A DNA stretch of 22,263 nucleotides from CAZFPA01 sp964520975 (GCA_964520975.1 CAZFPA010000033.1:1-22263); one strand, 5' to 3'. Positions 7,336-15,481 are shown, numbered from the stretch's first letter. The notes: a model not told the origin generated them from the letters alone. Made by a program: numbers and translations.

Positions 7336-7356
7336 AGACACAGCAGGAGGGCGATC

Positions 7357-8490
7357 ATGAAAAAAACTATACCTATATTAAAGAACACCGCTATATTGCC
7401 AGAAATAAACATCCCATTGCTGCGCTGGTATCGTCAGCAGGCCCGGATACTTCCCTGGCGGGAAGACCCCACCCCCTACCGTGTATGGATTTCTGAAATC
7501 ATGCTCCAGCAAACACGTGTAGAGGCCGTAAAACCGTTTTTTGAACGCTTTCTCCGTGCCCTGCCGGATATCCACGCCCTGGCAGGCGTGGAAGAATCCC
7601 GTTTGCTGAAGCTTTGGGAAGGCCTGGGCTATTACAACCGGGCCCGTAATCTGCAAAAGGCAGCCCGCATCATCTGCGAAAAATACCAGGGGAACCTGCC
7701 TGACAACTTCGCGAAACTGCTTGCTCTGCCTGGCATTGGACGATACACGGCCGGGGCAATCAGCTCGATTGCCTGCGGGCAGCGACAGGCCGCCGTCGAT
7801 GGCAACGTTCTCAGAGTCATCACCCGCATTCTCGCCTGTCCCCTCGATATACTTAAGGAAAGCACAAAACGCCTGATTGAGAACGCCCTGCTGCAGTCCA
7901 TGCCTGCAGCCAGCGAGGCAGGTGCCTTCAATCAGGCTCTTATGGAACTCGGGGCAATGATCTGCCTGCCAAAGAACCCGCACTGCGCGCACTGTCCATT
8001 GCTGCAGCTCTGCCTTGCCGCTGCGGAGGGCTGTACGGATGCCCTGCCGATCAAAAAGCGCCCAAAGCCCCGGCGCATCGAGAAGAAAACCATCCTGCTC
8101 CTGCGAAAGGGCGCGTCGATCGCACTGCACCAGCGTCCCAACATTGGCCTTTTGGCCGGACTCTGGGAGCTTCCCAATGTCTCCGGACACCTTCCCAGGG
8201 AAAAACTGCTGTCGCTGCTATCATCCCTGGGTCTCAAAACCACCTCCGTCCAGGCGCTCCCTCCAGCCCGGCATGTTTTCTCCCACGTTGAATGGCATAT
8301 GATCGGCTGGGACATTTGTCTTACCAATATAGAATCAGTCTGCGAATCCACTGTGCCCGATCTGACAGACCCCGCTATGTTTTCTCCGTTGATATTTGCC
8401 AATCGGGATGCCCTGGCAGTAAAATATAGTATTCCCACGGCTTTTCAATATTATTTATCGAAATGGCAGCAGGAAGAATGCCGGAAATAG
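7357..8490 (+). CDS. mutY: A/G-specific adenine DNA glycosylase
   Basis: A 377-residue MutY that removes adenine mispaired with 8-oxoguanine. The HhH-GPD catalytic domain has Glu47 in SEIMLQQTR, a helix-hairpin-helix LPGIGRYTAGAI (124-135) and catalytic Asp148 in AAVDGNV. The FeS cluster ligands are Cys203, 210, 213 and 219 (C-x6-C-x2-C-x5-C). The C-terminal part (about 240-370) is the NUDIX-like 8-oxoG recognition domain, with HVFSHVEWHM. AGGAGG lies 6 nt before the ATG. It is divergent from the ilv-leu operon and appears monocistronic or loosely linked to the chemoreceptor gene that follows. Confidence 0.96.
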   Translation: MKKTIPILKNTAILPEINIPLLRWYRQQARILPWREDPTPYRVWISEIMLQQTRVEAVKPFFERFLRALPDIHALAGVEESRLLKLWEGLGYYNRARNLQKAARIICEKYQGNLPDNFAKLLALPGIGRYTAGAISSIACGQRQAAVDGNVLRVITRILACPLDILKESTKRLIENALLQSMPAASEAGAFNQALMELGAMICLPKNPHCAHCPLLQLCLAAAEGCTDALPIKKRPKPRRIEKKTILLLRKGASIALHQRPNIGLLAGLWELPNVSGHLPREKLLSLLSSLGLKTTSVQALPPARHVFSHVEWHMIGWDICLTNIESVCESTVPDLTDPAMFSPLIFANRDALAVKYSIPTAFQYYLSKWQQEECRK

Positions 8491-8514
8491 CGAATAATTA
8501 CTCTAAAGGAAAAA

Positions 8515-8523
8515 TGATATACT
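8515..8523 (+). promoter_or_regulatory. possible extended -10 promoter of the chemoreceptor gene
   Basis: TGA-TATACT fits an extended -10 element without a convincing -35. It is centred in an imperfect hairpin (CTAAAGGA at 8503-8510 with TCTTTTAG at 8532-8539, and ATGA/TCAT inside). No flagellar sigma-28 pattern was seen. Confidence 0.35.
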
Positions 8524-8577
8524 CATCTATGTCTTTTAGCATATTTGCATACATTCAAAGAATGGAGGCTATTTATC

Positions 8578-10641
8578 ATGTTCAATTTTTTGACGAAAAA
8601 TCAGCCACTCGTGAAAACGGTCTCAGCAGCACCACGTCCAGTTCCAGCTGCAGGGGCACCATCGGCAGAGCTGCCCGACATAAAGACAGCCTATCTCAGT
8701 CTTAGCGAGGTGAACGCCAAAACCATCGGTGATCTTTGCGCGCTCGCTGAGGGCCCCGCATTGGTCATGGGCTTCCTCTCCCCTGACATTCCCGTGCAGG
8801 ATGCTACTGCGGCATTGAAACGCGAGCTGAAGGCTTCCACCAAGCTGATTCTAATGACAACGGCCGGCGAGTTATGCCGTCAGCCAGGCAGTCACAGTAT
8901 CTACTGCACTGCCGATGACAATCGGGGAAAAATCCTGCTGCAGGCTTATTCGAACCGCATGATTGAGGATACCTATATCATGAATATCCCTCTGCCCAAT
9001 CAGGATATCAAGAGCGGACAGGTATCAATGACCGTCAACGACCGCGTTGAACTCATCAAAAAGGAAATCAGCCGTCATAAGATTCCCTTCCGTCTCAGCA
9101 TCAACCATTCCTTCGCCCTCATTTACGTCGATGGCCTTTCAAACTGTGAGACCTTTGTGATGCAGGCACTCTACGAAGATGGCGGGTTCCCCTGCCCGTT
9201 CATCGGCGGCAGTTCCGGTGGCAAGCTGGATTTCAAGCACACCTATATCTATGATAACGAACGCATTGTCGAGAACAGTGCGATCATCACTTTCGTCCGC
9301 CTCAAGCATGACTATCGCTACGGCATCCTGAAAACACAGGCTGTATCCCGCACCGGTGATGTATTCTCGATCATCAACGCCAATGCTACACTGCGCTGCG
9401 TTGAAACTGTTGCCGATGCAAACGGACAGCCGATTTCCTTCATCGATGCATTGAAACGTCGCTTTAACTGCAGCACAGTTGCCGATGTCACCAGGGCATT
9501 GCAGGATTACACCTTCGGCATTGACATCCGCGGTGAGAATTTTATCCGCTCGGTTGCCGGCATCGATGAAGCCCAGAATCATGTCAACTTCTTCTGCGAT
9601 GTCTTTGGTGGTGAAAAACTTTATCTGCTCAAACGCGATTCACTGGAAAGTACACTGGAACGCGATCTGAACGAATTCTGCGCCGGTAAACCTGCTCCTA
9701 TCGGTGCCCTGCTCAATGACTGCATTCTGCGCCGCCTCTGTTATCCGGAAGAAATCAAGCATGTTGATCTCCTGCAGGATATTTCAACAGCCGGTTTTTC
9801 CAGCTTTGGTGAAATCAGCGGCCTGCATGTGAATGAAACCCTCACCGCGATCTTCTTCTATGCTGTACCGACCGGCACAGCCTTTGCAGATGATTATATC
9901 GATAACTTTGCTGCTCATTATGCCTCCTGCCATGCCTTCTTCTTTAATCGGACAATCTCCCGCCAGGCACATATTGATTCCCTGAAGGATGAAATCATCC
10001 AGCTTTTCCGCGACTATCAGGCAAAACTCCCCGGCATTGTAAACACCATCATGAAAATGTCCCGGGATGTGGAAGTCATCCAGTCCGCAATCAAGGAAAT
10101 GTCTGATGGCATTGCAGAGCAAGGTACCATGTTCAATCAGCTCATGCAGCGCAGCAGTGAGATTACACCAAAGCTTGATATGCTGAGCCAGAACACCCAG
10201 CAAATCGATAAGGTCATGCAGATGATTACGGCCATCTCCTCGCAGATCAATCTGCTGGCCCTCAATGCAGCCATCGAAGCAGCCCGGGCTGGAGAAGCCG
10301 GCCGCGGCTTCTCTGTCGTAGCCCAGGAAGTACGCAAGCTCTCCGAAAACACCCAGGACAGCCTGCACTCCTCTGATGAAGCCATTCGGCTCCTGCTCAA
10401 TGACGTTGAGGAAATCGACAAGATTCTTGTCGCCAACAAGGAATTTGAAGACAAAATCCACGACTTCGACTCCCACTTCAACACACAGATCACTGCACTC
10501 CAAAAGAGCCTCCAGGAAAGCCTCTCCCATATCGCCAGTTCCAGTCACTCCATCCAGGAACTGCAGGATATCAACTCCCTTTCGGAGGAACAGCTGCAAA
10601 AAGTTACCCAGAGCATAAAGAACATCGAACTGGGCATTTAA
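8578..10641 (+). CDS. soluble chemoreceptor: FIST sensor domain fused to MCP signalling domain
   Basis: A 687-residue protein. After an Ala/Pro-rich N-terminal stretch (about 14-32), residues about 56-250 fit a FIST_N domain (ALVMGF, LILMTTAGELC, IGGSSGGKLDFKHTYIY) and about 275-430 fit FIST_C. A helical region from about 465 leads into the MCP hairpin, whose conserved tip is INLLALNAAIEAARAGEAGRGFSVVAQEVRKLSENT (two abutting segments, 557-592). No transmembrane segment or signal peptide is visible, so it should be cytoplasmic. FIST domains are thought to sense small ligands such as amino acids, and the MCP tip would control a CheA-CheW complex. ATG 8578 is chosen because GGAGG lies 10 nt upstream; an earlier ATG at 8545 lacks a site. 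No che or flagellar genes are nearby. The ligand is unknown. Confidence 0.9.
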   Translation: MFNFLTKNQPLVKTVSAAPRPVPAAGAPSAELPDIKTAYLSLSEVNAKTIGDLCALAEGPALVMGFLSPDIPVQDATAALKRELKASTKLILMTTAGELCRQPGSHSIYCTADDNRGKILLQAYSNRMIEDTYIMNIPLPNQDIKSGQVSMTVNDRVELIKKEISRHKIPFRLSINHSFALIYVDGLSNCETFVMQALYEDGGFPCPFIGGSSGGKLDFKHTYIYDNERIVENSAIITFVRLKHDYRYGILKTQAVSRTGDVFSIINANATLRCVETVADANGQPISFIDALKRRFNCSTVADVTRALQDYTFGIDIRGENFIRSVAGIDEAQNHVNFFCDVFGGEKLYLLKRDSLESTLERDLNEFCAGKPAPIGALLNDCILRRLCYPEEIKHVDLLQDISTAGFSSFGEISGLHVNETLTAIFFYAVPTGTAFADDYIDNFAAHYASCHAFFFNRTISRQAHIDSLKDEIIQLFRDYQAKLPGIVNTIMKMSRDVEVIQSAIKEMSDGIAEQGTMFNQLMQRSSEITPKLDMLSQNTQQIDKVMQMITAISSQINLLALNAAIEAARAGEAGRGFSVVAQEVRKLSENTQDSLHSSDEAIRLLLNDVEEIDKILVANKEFEDKIHDFDSHFNTQITALQKSLQESLSHIASSSHSIQELQDINSLSEEQLQKVTQSIKNIELGI

Positions 10642-10715
10642 AAATCATAATAAAAAATGCTGTGGCATGGAAAAGCAACGCGCTTACCAGCCACAGCATT
10701 TTTTTATTATGATTT
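10642..10715. terminator. long symmetrical bidirectional terminator
   Basis: Arms 10642-10666 and 10690-10715 are complementary apart from one extra T/A in the homopolymer run, giving about 25 bp of pairing around a 23-nt loop. The GC core GCTGTGGC/GCCACAGC is flanked by A6 and T7 runs, so it works as an intrinsic terminator in both directions. It starts right after the chemoreceptor stop and touches the stop codon of the convergent membrane protease gene. Confidence 0.88.
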
Positions 10716-11551
10716 CATAGTTGCTTCTGCCTGAGTTCCCGATAGGCAACAATTGCTACAATGATATAAGCAATCGTAGACAGCAGTGATGGTTCAATCC
10801 CAAATTCCCCACCGGTTATAAAGATATTGGTATCGGTAAGATGATACGCAAATAAACAGCTTGGGCCAGGCGTGGTTGTGAAGCTGAAAATACCAATGAT
10901 AAAAAAATCCCAAAGCACATGCACTATGGCACTGTTCCAAACGGAACGCCCAGCCAGCGCAATCAGGGAAAACATGACCCCCACAGCCGTTCCGCCAATC
11001 AAAAGCATGATTTTACTCGGTAAATCAATTTCACCATTCAACAAATGAATTGCGGCAAAGCTTATGGAAGGAACGAGTATCCCTGCGATTCGGTTGAACC
11101 TCATTTCGAACAAACGGAGGAAAAGTCCCCGAAAAATCATTTCCTCTATAAACCCTGGATAAATTCCATTCCAGACGACAGCGGCCGCAACGTAAAAAAG
11201 CACATCCTGTCCCCGGTCAATCGCCAGGGTCTCTTTGGGCATCAGAAGATAAATTCCGAGTATGACGAGGGGCAGTACGAATCCGATGGCAACCCAGCGA
11301 GGTTCAAACCTCACCTTTGGCATTCCGAGATCTTCCATGGACAGCTTTAAGAGTTTATTCACCGTCAACTTAATAAAGAAATATTCCACCAGAAGAATAA
11401 CCATTGACATAATAAAAATCGCTGCTTTCGGATTGAACAGGCTGCTGGCAGCCCGAAAAACCATCCCGGAACCCAACAGATAAATCCAAAGACAGACAAA
11501 CATAATCACTATGCCAACGGCAAATTTTGCCGTTGTGATCTTTTTTTTCAT
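10715..11551 (-). CDS. CPBP-family intramembrane glutamic protease
   Basis: A 278-residue polytopic membrane protein with hydrophobic segments at roughly 10-31, 43-60, 88-104, 118-133, 155-170, 182-200, 207-222 and 255-270. The CPBP (Abi/CAAX protease, Rce1-like) motifs are present: EEMIFR at 136-141, FAAIH at 165-169, and HVLWD at 211-215. These supply the Glu and His residues that activate water in this family. Substrates of bacterial members are mostly unknown; roles in prenyl-protein processing, bacteriocin self-immunity and anti-sigma cleavage have been proposed. ATG 11551 has AGGGGG upstream. It stands alone between two terminators. Confidence 0.88.
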   Translation of the reverse strand: MKKKITTAKFAVGIVIMFVCLWIYLLGSGMVFRAASSLFNPKAAIFIMSMVILLVEYFFIKLTVNKLLKLSMEDLGMPKVRFEPRWVAIGFVLPLVILGIYLLMPKETLAIDRGQDVLFYVAAAVVWNGIYPGFIEEMIFRGLFLRLFEMRFNRIAGILVPSISFAAIHLLNGEIDLPSKIMLLIGGTAVGVMFSLIALAGRSVWNSAIVHVLWDFFIIGIFSFTTTPGPSCLFAYHLTDTNIFITGGEFGIEPSLLSTIAYIIVAIVAYRELRQKQL

Positions 11552-11615
11552 ATTTCTGCCCCCTGTAATATCATGATCCCCGACCGGTTGCTATTACAAT
11601 CCGCCAGCTGTCAGG

Positions 11616-11634
11616 TTTGACAAATTTTGTCAAA
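11616..11634. promoter_or_regulatory. perfect 19-bp palindrome upstream of the CPBP gene
   Basis: TTTGACAAATTTTGTCAAA is two perfect 9-bp arms around one base. It lies 65-83 bp upstream of the CPBP start, in the only space between the lysS terminator and that gene. On the minus strand the inner TTGTCA could act as a weak -35, with TGTAAT about 19 bp on. It looks like an operator for a dimeric regulator, possibly MarR-like; that family guess is inference only. Confidence 0.45.
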
Positions 11635-11636
11635 TG

Positions 11637-11668
11637 AAAAAGCCGCCGATAGCATTGCTATCAGCGGC
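11637..11668 (-). terminator. intrinsic terminator of greA-lysS
   Basis: A 12-bp stem (11657-11668 with 11642-11653, one U-G pair) with a 3-nt loop is followed by TTTTT (11637-11641) on the minus strand, 8 bp after the lysS stop. Confidence 0.9.
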
Positions 11669-11675
11669 CGTAAAA

Positions 11676-13196
11676 TCATTTATTTTCCTGATTGGAACCG
11701 GCTTCCGGACGCATGTGCGGGAAGAACAGCACATCACGAATGGAAGCGCTATCGGTGAGCAGCATGACAAGGCGATCTACGCCGATGCCAAGGCCTCCTG
11801 TTGGCGGCAAGCCATATTCCATTGCAGTGATATAATCACGATCCATAACATGAGCCTCATCATCTCCGGCCTCACGCTGCTTGACCTGATCCATGAAACG
11901 GCCTTCCTGGTCGATCGGATCATTAAGCTCCGTAAAACCATTGGCGAGTTCACGACCATAGATAAAGAACTCAAAGCGATCGGTAATCATCGGATTTTCC
12001 GGATTCCGCTTCGCGAGCGGCGAAATCTCTGTCGGATGACCGGTAATGAAGGTAGGCTGCATAAGGGTTTCCTCTACCTTTTCCTCAAAGGCAGCATTCA
12101 GGATTCCGCCAATACCATGACGCTGTTCGTACGGCACATGGATTTCATCGGCCATAGCCCGTGCTTCCTCTACCGTCTTGGCACTCAGGAAGTCCTTGCC
12201 CGTGGCTTCTTTGACAGCATCATTCATGCTGATGCGCTTGACCTGGGCCAGATCGATTTCCACGCCCTGGTAATTGATCGTTGTCGATCCCAGAACAGCC
12301 TTGGCTGCATCCAGCACGATGCCTTCCGTAACATCCATGAGATCGTTATAATCCGCATACGCCTGATAAATCTCGATAGAAGTGAATTCCGGATTATGGC
12401 GCACATCAATGCCCTCATTGCGGAATACCCGGCCAAGCTCGTACACGCGTTCCAGGCCGCCGACAACAAGGCGCTTCAGATTGAGTTCTGTAGCAATGCG
12501 CAGATAGAGCTTCATGTCGAGTGCATTATGATAGGTCACAAACGGGCGGGCCGCAGCGCCACCAGCAATCGTGCTCATAACCGGGGTCTCTACCTCGAGG
12601 AAATCACGCGTATCTAAATAATTGCGGATAGACTTGATGATTTTACTGCGCGCAATGAAGGTGTCGCGAACTTCAGGATTGACGATAAGATCGAGATAAC
12701 GCTGACGATAACGAACCTCAACATCCTTCAGTCCGTGGAATTTTTCCGGCAGCGGACGCAGGCACTTGGAAAGAAGATCGAAATCCTCTACCTTGACGGT
12801 TACTTCGCCGCGGTGCGTACGGAATACAGTACCCTGAATACCGATGATATCACCGATATCGAGCAGTTTAAATTCCGAATACTTTTCTTCGCCCAAGGTA
12901 TCAAGCTTAAAATAAATCTGAATTTTCCCCGAAAGGTCCATGAGCACAGCAAAGCTGGCCTTGCCATGACCACGGATTGCCATAAGGCGTCCGGCCAGCC
13001 GAACCTTCTTATCGCCATCCTCACCCTCAAGCTCAGCAAAATGATCAAACACCTGCTGGGCATGATGGGTCACGACATAACGGTGGCCAAACGGTGCCAC
13101 ACCCTTATCCGCAAAAGACTGCATCTTGTCACGACGGACCTGCATCATCTCATTCAGATCCTGTACTGGAGCCTGCTGTTCTTTCTTATCTGCCAC
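11676..13196 (-). CDS. lysS: lysyl-tRNA synthetase (class II)
   Basis: A 506-residue class II LysRS that charges tRNA-Lys. An N-terminal OB-fold anticodon-binding domain (about 65-145, VRLAGRLMAIRGHGKASF) is followed by the catalytic core. Motif 1 is near 188-207 (IRNYLDTRDFLEVETPVM), motif 2 near 256-277 (RVFRNEGIDVRHNPEFTSIE), and motif 3 is GLGIGVDRLVML at 468-479. It starts with GTG (13194-13196) after AGGGGA at 8-nt spacing. It lies 23 bp downstream of greA, an arrangement common in Bacillota, and shares greA's promoter. Confidence 0.97.
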   Translation of the reverse strand: MADKKEQQAPVQDLNEMMQVRRDKMQSFADKGVAPFGHRYVVTHHAQQVFDHFAELEGEDGDKKVRLAGRLMAIRGHGKASFAVLMDLSGKIQIYFKLDTLGEEKYSEFKLLDIGDIIGIQGTVFRTHRGEVTVKVEDFDLLSKCLRPLPEKFHGLKDVEVRYRQRYLDLIVNPEVRDTFIARSKIIKSIRNYLDTRDFLEVETPVMSTIAGGAAARPFVTYHNALDMKLYLRIATELNLKRLVVGGLERVYELGRVFRNEGIDVRHNPEFTSIEIYQAYADYNDLMDVTEGIVLDAAKAVLGSTTINYQGVEIDLAQVKRISMNDAVKEATGKDFLSAKTVEEARAMADEIHVPYEQRHGIGGILNAAFEEKVEETLMQPTFITGHPTEISPLAKRNPENPMITDRFEFFIYGRELANGFTELNDPIDQEGRFMDQVKQREAGDDEAHVMDRDYITAMEYGLPPTGGLGIGVDRLVMLLTDSASIRDVLFFPHMRPEAGSNQENK

Positions 13197-13219
13197 TATA
13201 TATATCCCCTATCCTTATG

Positions 13220-13693
13220 TTAATCTTTGATCTCCATGATTTTGTACTGCAGTACGCCTGCCGGTACATGCACTTCTACCGTGCTGCCGACCTTTTGGCC
13301 AATGATAGCCGCGCCGACCGGAGATTCATTTGAAATGCGGAATTCCGTCGGGTCAGCCTCCGCTGAACCAACAATGGAATACGTCATTTCTTCATCGAAT
13401 TCCAAATCCTTGATAACAACCTTCTGCCCCATCTGCACCACATCGGAGCCGCCATTGCTCTGGATGATATCGCTGTTGCGGATTTTCGTCTCCAGATCGA
13501 TGATTTCACCTTCCAGGAAGGCCTGCTCATTCTTCGCGTCCTCGTACTCAGAGTTCTCGCTAAGGTCACCCAGGGCAATGGCTGCTTTAAGCCGCTCTGC
13601 GATTTCAATGCGTTTGACACTCTTTAAATAATCCAGTTTATCTTCAAGTTTCTTTAAGCCCTCTTCGGTAAGCAAGACTCGTTTATCTGCCAT
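13220..13693 (-). CDS. greA: transcription elongation factor GreA
   Basis: A 157-residue Gre factor that binds the RNA polymerase secondary channel and stimulates transcript cleavage in backtracked complexes. An N-terminal antiparallel coiled coil (about 8-75) carries the tip acidic residues Asp43 and Glu46 in LGDLSENSEYEDAK, followed by the FKBP-like C-terminal domain (about 80-157). AAGGGGC lies upstream of ATG 13693. It is the first gene of greA-lysS and has an unusually long, structured leader. Confidence 0.97.
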   Translation of the reverse strand: MADKRVLLTEEGLKKLEDKLDYLKSVKRIEIAERLKAAIALGDLSENSEYEDAKNEQAFLEGEIIDLETKIRNSDIIQSNGGSDVVQMGQKVVIKDLEFDEEMTYSIVGSAEADPTEFRISNESPVGAAIIGQKVGSTVEVHVPAGVLQYKIMEIKD

Positions 13694-13783
13694 GTATATG
13701 CGCCCCTTTTACTCTTTCATTCCAGGCAGCGGCAGTCATCCACACACAGACCTATTGGATGCTGCATGAGACAAATATAAAGA

Positions 13784-13807
13784 AGTGTCAAGCCATCACT
13801 TGACACT
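13784..13807 (-). promoter_or_regulatory. hairpin in the greA leader, possible attenuator
   Basis: A 9-bp perfect stem AGTGTCAAG/CTTGACACT with a 6-nt loop is followed on the minus strand by the U-rich TCTTTATATTTG. It starts about 20 nt after the predicted start site. Flanking GGCAGC and GCTGCC could pair around it as an outer stem. It may be a weak intrinsic terminator within the 5' leader. Confidence 0.5.
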
Positions 13808-13834
13808 CTGCTGCCAGCCTACGATTTCCTAAAT

Positions 13835-13863
13835 ATTATATTTGTTTTTCCATAGCTTGTCAA
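13835..13863 (-). promoter_or_regulatory. consensus sigma-A promoter of greA-lysS
   Basis: On the minus strand, TTGACA (13858-13863), a 17-bp spacer and TATAAT (13835-13840) match the consensus at 12 of 12 positions. A start near 13828 gives a leader of about 135 nt before the greA ATG. Confidence 0.88.
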
Positions 13864-13884
13864 TTATTTACGGAATCTGCGATG

Positions 13885-13911
13885 AAAAGAGGACGCCCGT
13901 CAGGCGCCCTC
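13885..13911 (-). terminator. terminator of the topB-ade operon, overlapping the last stop codon
   Basis: On the minus strand, GAGGGCGCC and GGCGTCCTC form a 9-bp stem (one G-U) with loop TGACG, then TTTT. The loop contains the TGA stop of the GIY-YIG gene, so the hairpin begins inside the coding sequence. Confidence 0.8.
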
Positions 13912-14172
13912 CTGCTTGGCCTTTTTCTCTTTTTCCGCGATGAGCTTGAGCTTTTGCGCGCGGGTGAGCTGCTTGAGCTGCCATTCGCGCTGCTGGGCTG
14001 CGATTTTATCCGGAAATGTTTCATAGTAGCGAAGCACCACTGGCAGCCGGGAACGGGTATATTTCGCACCCTTCTTCGCATTGTGCGCTGCCAGACGCTT
14101 ATCGAGGTCGTTCGTCCAACCCGAATACAGGGTACCATCCGCACATTCCAGGATATACGCATACGAAGTCAT
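13900..14172 (-). CDS. small GIY-YIG domain protein (UPF0213/YhbQ-like)
   Basis: A 90-residue stand-alone GIY-YIG fold. AYILECADGTLYSGWTN (5-21) is the GIY-YIG core with the paired tyrosines, RLAAHN holds the conserved Arg region, and QQREWQLKQL has the catalytic-type Glu. A highly basic C-terminal helix follows. Family members are presumed structure-specific nucleases or DNA/RNA binding proteins; the E. coli homologue YhbQ is poorly characterised. It starts 2 bp after the cyclophilin stop with only a weak, distant AAGGA, so it probably depends on upstream translation. It is the last gene of the operon. Confidence 0.88.
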   Translation of the reverse strand: MTSYAYILECADGTLYSGWTNDLDKRLAAHNAKKGAKYTRSRLPVVLRYYETFPDKIAAQQREWQLKQLTRAQKLKLIAEKEKKAKQEGA

Positions 14173-14174
14173 GC

Positions 14175-14750
14175 TCAGGCAGCGTCCTTGATCGTAACCT
14201 TGTTGATCACGACATCTTCCAACGGCTTATCACGGCCATCGCATTTGACCTTGCCGATGGCCCGGACAACGTCCATGCCTTCAATGACCTTGCCGAAGAC
14301 CGCATGGTGACCATCCAGCCACGGCGTTGCCGCCAGCGTAATGAAGAACTGTGAACCGCCCGTGTTCGGACCGGCATTAGCCATAGAGAGGATGCCCTCG
14401 GAATCATGACGAAGATCCTTGTTGAATTCATCCGGAATCGTGTAGCCCGGGCCGCCCATACCCGTTCCCTCAGGATCACCGCCCTGGATCATGAAGCCAT
14501 CGATGACGCGATGGAAGATCAGACCGTTATAGAAGCCTTTATCCACGAGATCGATGAAATTCTTGGTCGTAACCGGCACTTTATCCTCGAAGAGTTCAAT
14601 TTCAAAGGTACCCTTATTGGTTTCAAAAACTGCAATACGATTTGCCACTTGATTCGCTCCTTTTTTGTCATTGTTTACCTGTCCTGCTGCAAAGCAGCCC
14701 GTCACAAAGACCAGCAGTGCCAGCAGCGTAAAGAAAATTGCTTTTCTCAT
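14175..14750 (-). CDS. peptidyl-prolyl cis-trans isomerase (cyclophilin), lipoprotein
   Basis: A 191-residue cyclophilin. A basic start and hydrophobic stretch end in the lipobox VTGC, with Cys19 as the lipidated residue, so the enzyme should be membrane-anchored outside the cytoplasm. The cyclophilin core follows from about 38. FHRVIDGFMIQGGDPEGTG holds the catalytic Arg and surrounding motif, and GGSQFFI and the tryptophan of TPWLDGHHAVFG are present. It should assist folding of exported proteins. The ATG overlaps the preceding gene's TGA (ATGA), with GGGGG just upstream. Confidence 0.93.
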   Translation of the reverse strand: MRKAIFFTLLALLVFVTGCFAAGQVNNDKKGANQVANRIAVFETNKGTFEIELFEDKVPVTTKNFIDLVDKGFYNGLIFHRVIDGFMIQGGDPEGTGMGGPGYTIPDEFNKDLRHDSEGILSMANAGPNTGGSQFFITLAATPWLDGHHAVFGKVIEGMDVVRAIGKVKCDGRDKPLEDVVINKVTIKDAA

Positions 14751-15469
14751 TTAGTAAATTCGCCCCCTTTAGTTATTTTCCTGCTTTCACCTGGCAGCAT
14801 CGGCACCCAGCAGGGAATTTCCCGCCCCGGCCGGAAAAAATCCGCCGGCGGCTGCCACTGCGGAAACCCGACACTGTGCATGGTGACAAGTGCCCCGACC
14901 TTCGTCCGGGCACAAAATTCTTTTGCTCCGAGCGCGGCAAATTCTTCCAGACGTCCATCCACCGGGAAAAACGCCACATCCGCTTCCAGGCCTTCCAATT
15001 TTTTCATCTGCTTCATAAAGCCATTGCGGGCAAATTTGATATTTTCTTCTGTATCCCCTTTCCAGTGCCACCAGTTGAAATCCCCCGCATGGAAAATCCG
15101 CCAGCCATCCTTTTCTACCAAAAAAGATGTTCCGAGATCGGTAGAATCAAAGGTCGTTATGCGGATATCCGGTGCAGCATAGCTGTCGTATGTTTTGAGA
15201 TACGTTGTTTTCTCCGCTGGAAAATCCTGCGCCTGCCGGGTCTGACGAATATCATCGCTGAGAAAATACCGGCTTGTCTTCGCAGCATACTTCAGAATAT
15301 GACCATCAAAATGGTCAAAATGCGCATGGGAAGCAAAAATATAGGCTTCACCGGCCGCTGCCAGCTCCCGCTCAACGGCTCCGGCAGGATCACGATAGTC
15401 ATCAAAGATGAGCACTGTATCCCCCATGCGCAGCAAAAATCCGCTGTTGAGCAAATAAATGATTTCCAT
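14747..15469 (-). CDS. metallo-beta-lactamase-fold hydrolase (UlaG-like)
   Basis: A 240-residue protein with the metal-binding HxHxDH motif at 48-53 (SHAHFDHFDG), a later metal ligand in HAGDFNWWHW and a C-terminal His in VTMHSVG. No signal peptide is visible, so it is likely cytoplasmic. The overall layout resembles the UlaG-like/YycJ-type small hydrolases rather than a beta-lactamase; the substrate is unknown. GGAGG lies 7 nt before ATG and overlaps the end of ade (12-bp gap). Its position between a purine enzyme and a cyclophilin gives no clear functional clue. Confidence 0.87.
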   Translation of the reverse strand: MEIIYLLNSGFLLRMGDTVLIFDDYRDPAGAVERELAAAGEAYIFASHAHFDHFDGHILKYAAKTSRYFLSDDIRQTRQAQDFPAEKTTYLKTYDSYAAPDIRITTFDSTDLGTSFLVEKDGWRIFHAGDFNWWHWKGDTEENIKFARNGFMKQMKKLEGLEADVAFFPVDGRLEEFAALGAKEFCARTKVGALVTMHSVGFPQWQPPADFFRPGREIPCWVPMLPGESRKITKGGEFTK

Positions 15470-15481
15470 TGCACAGCCTCC

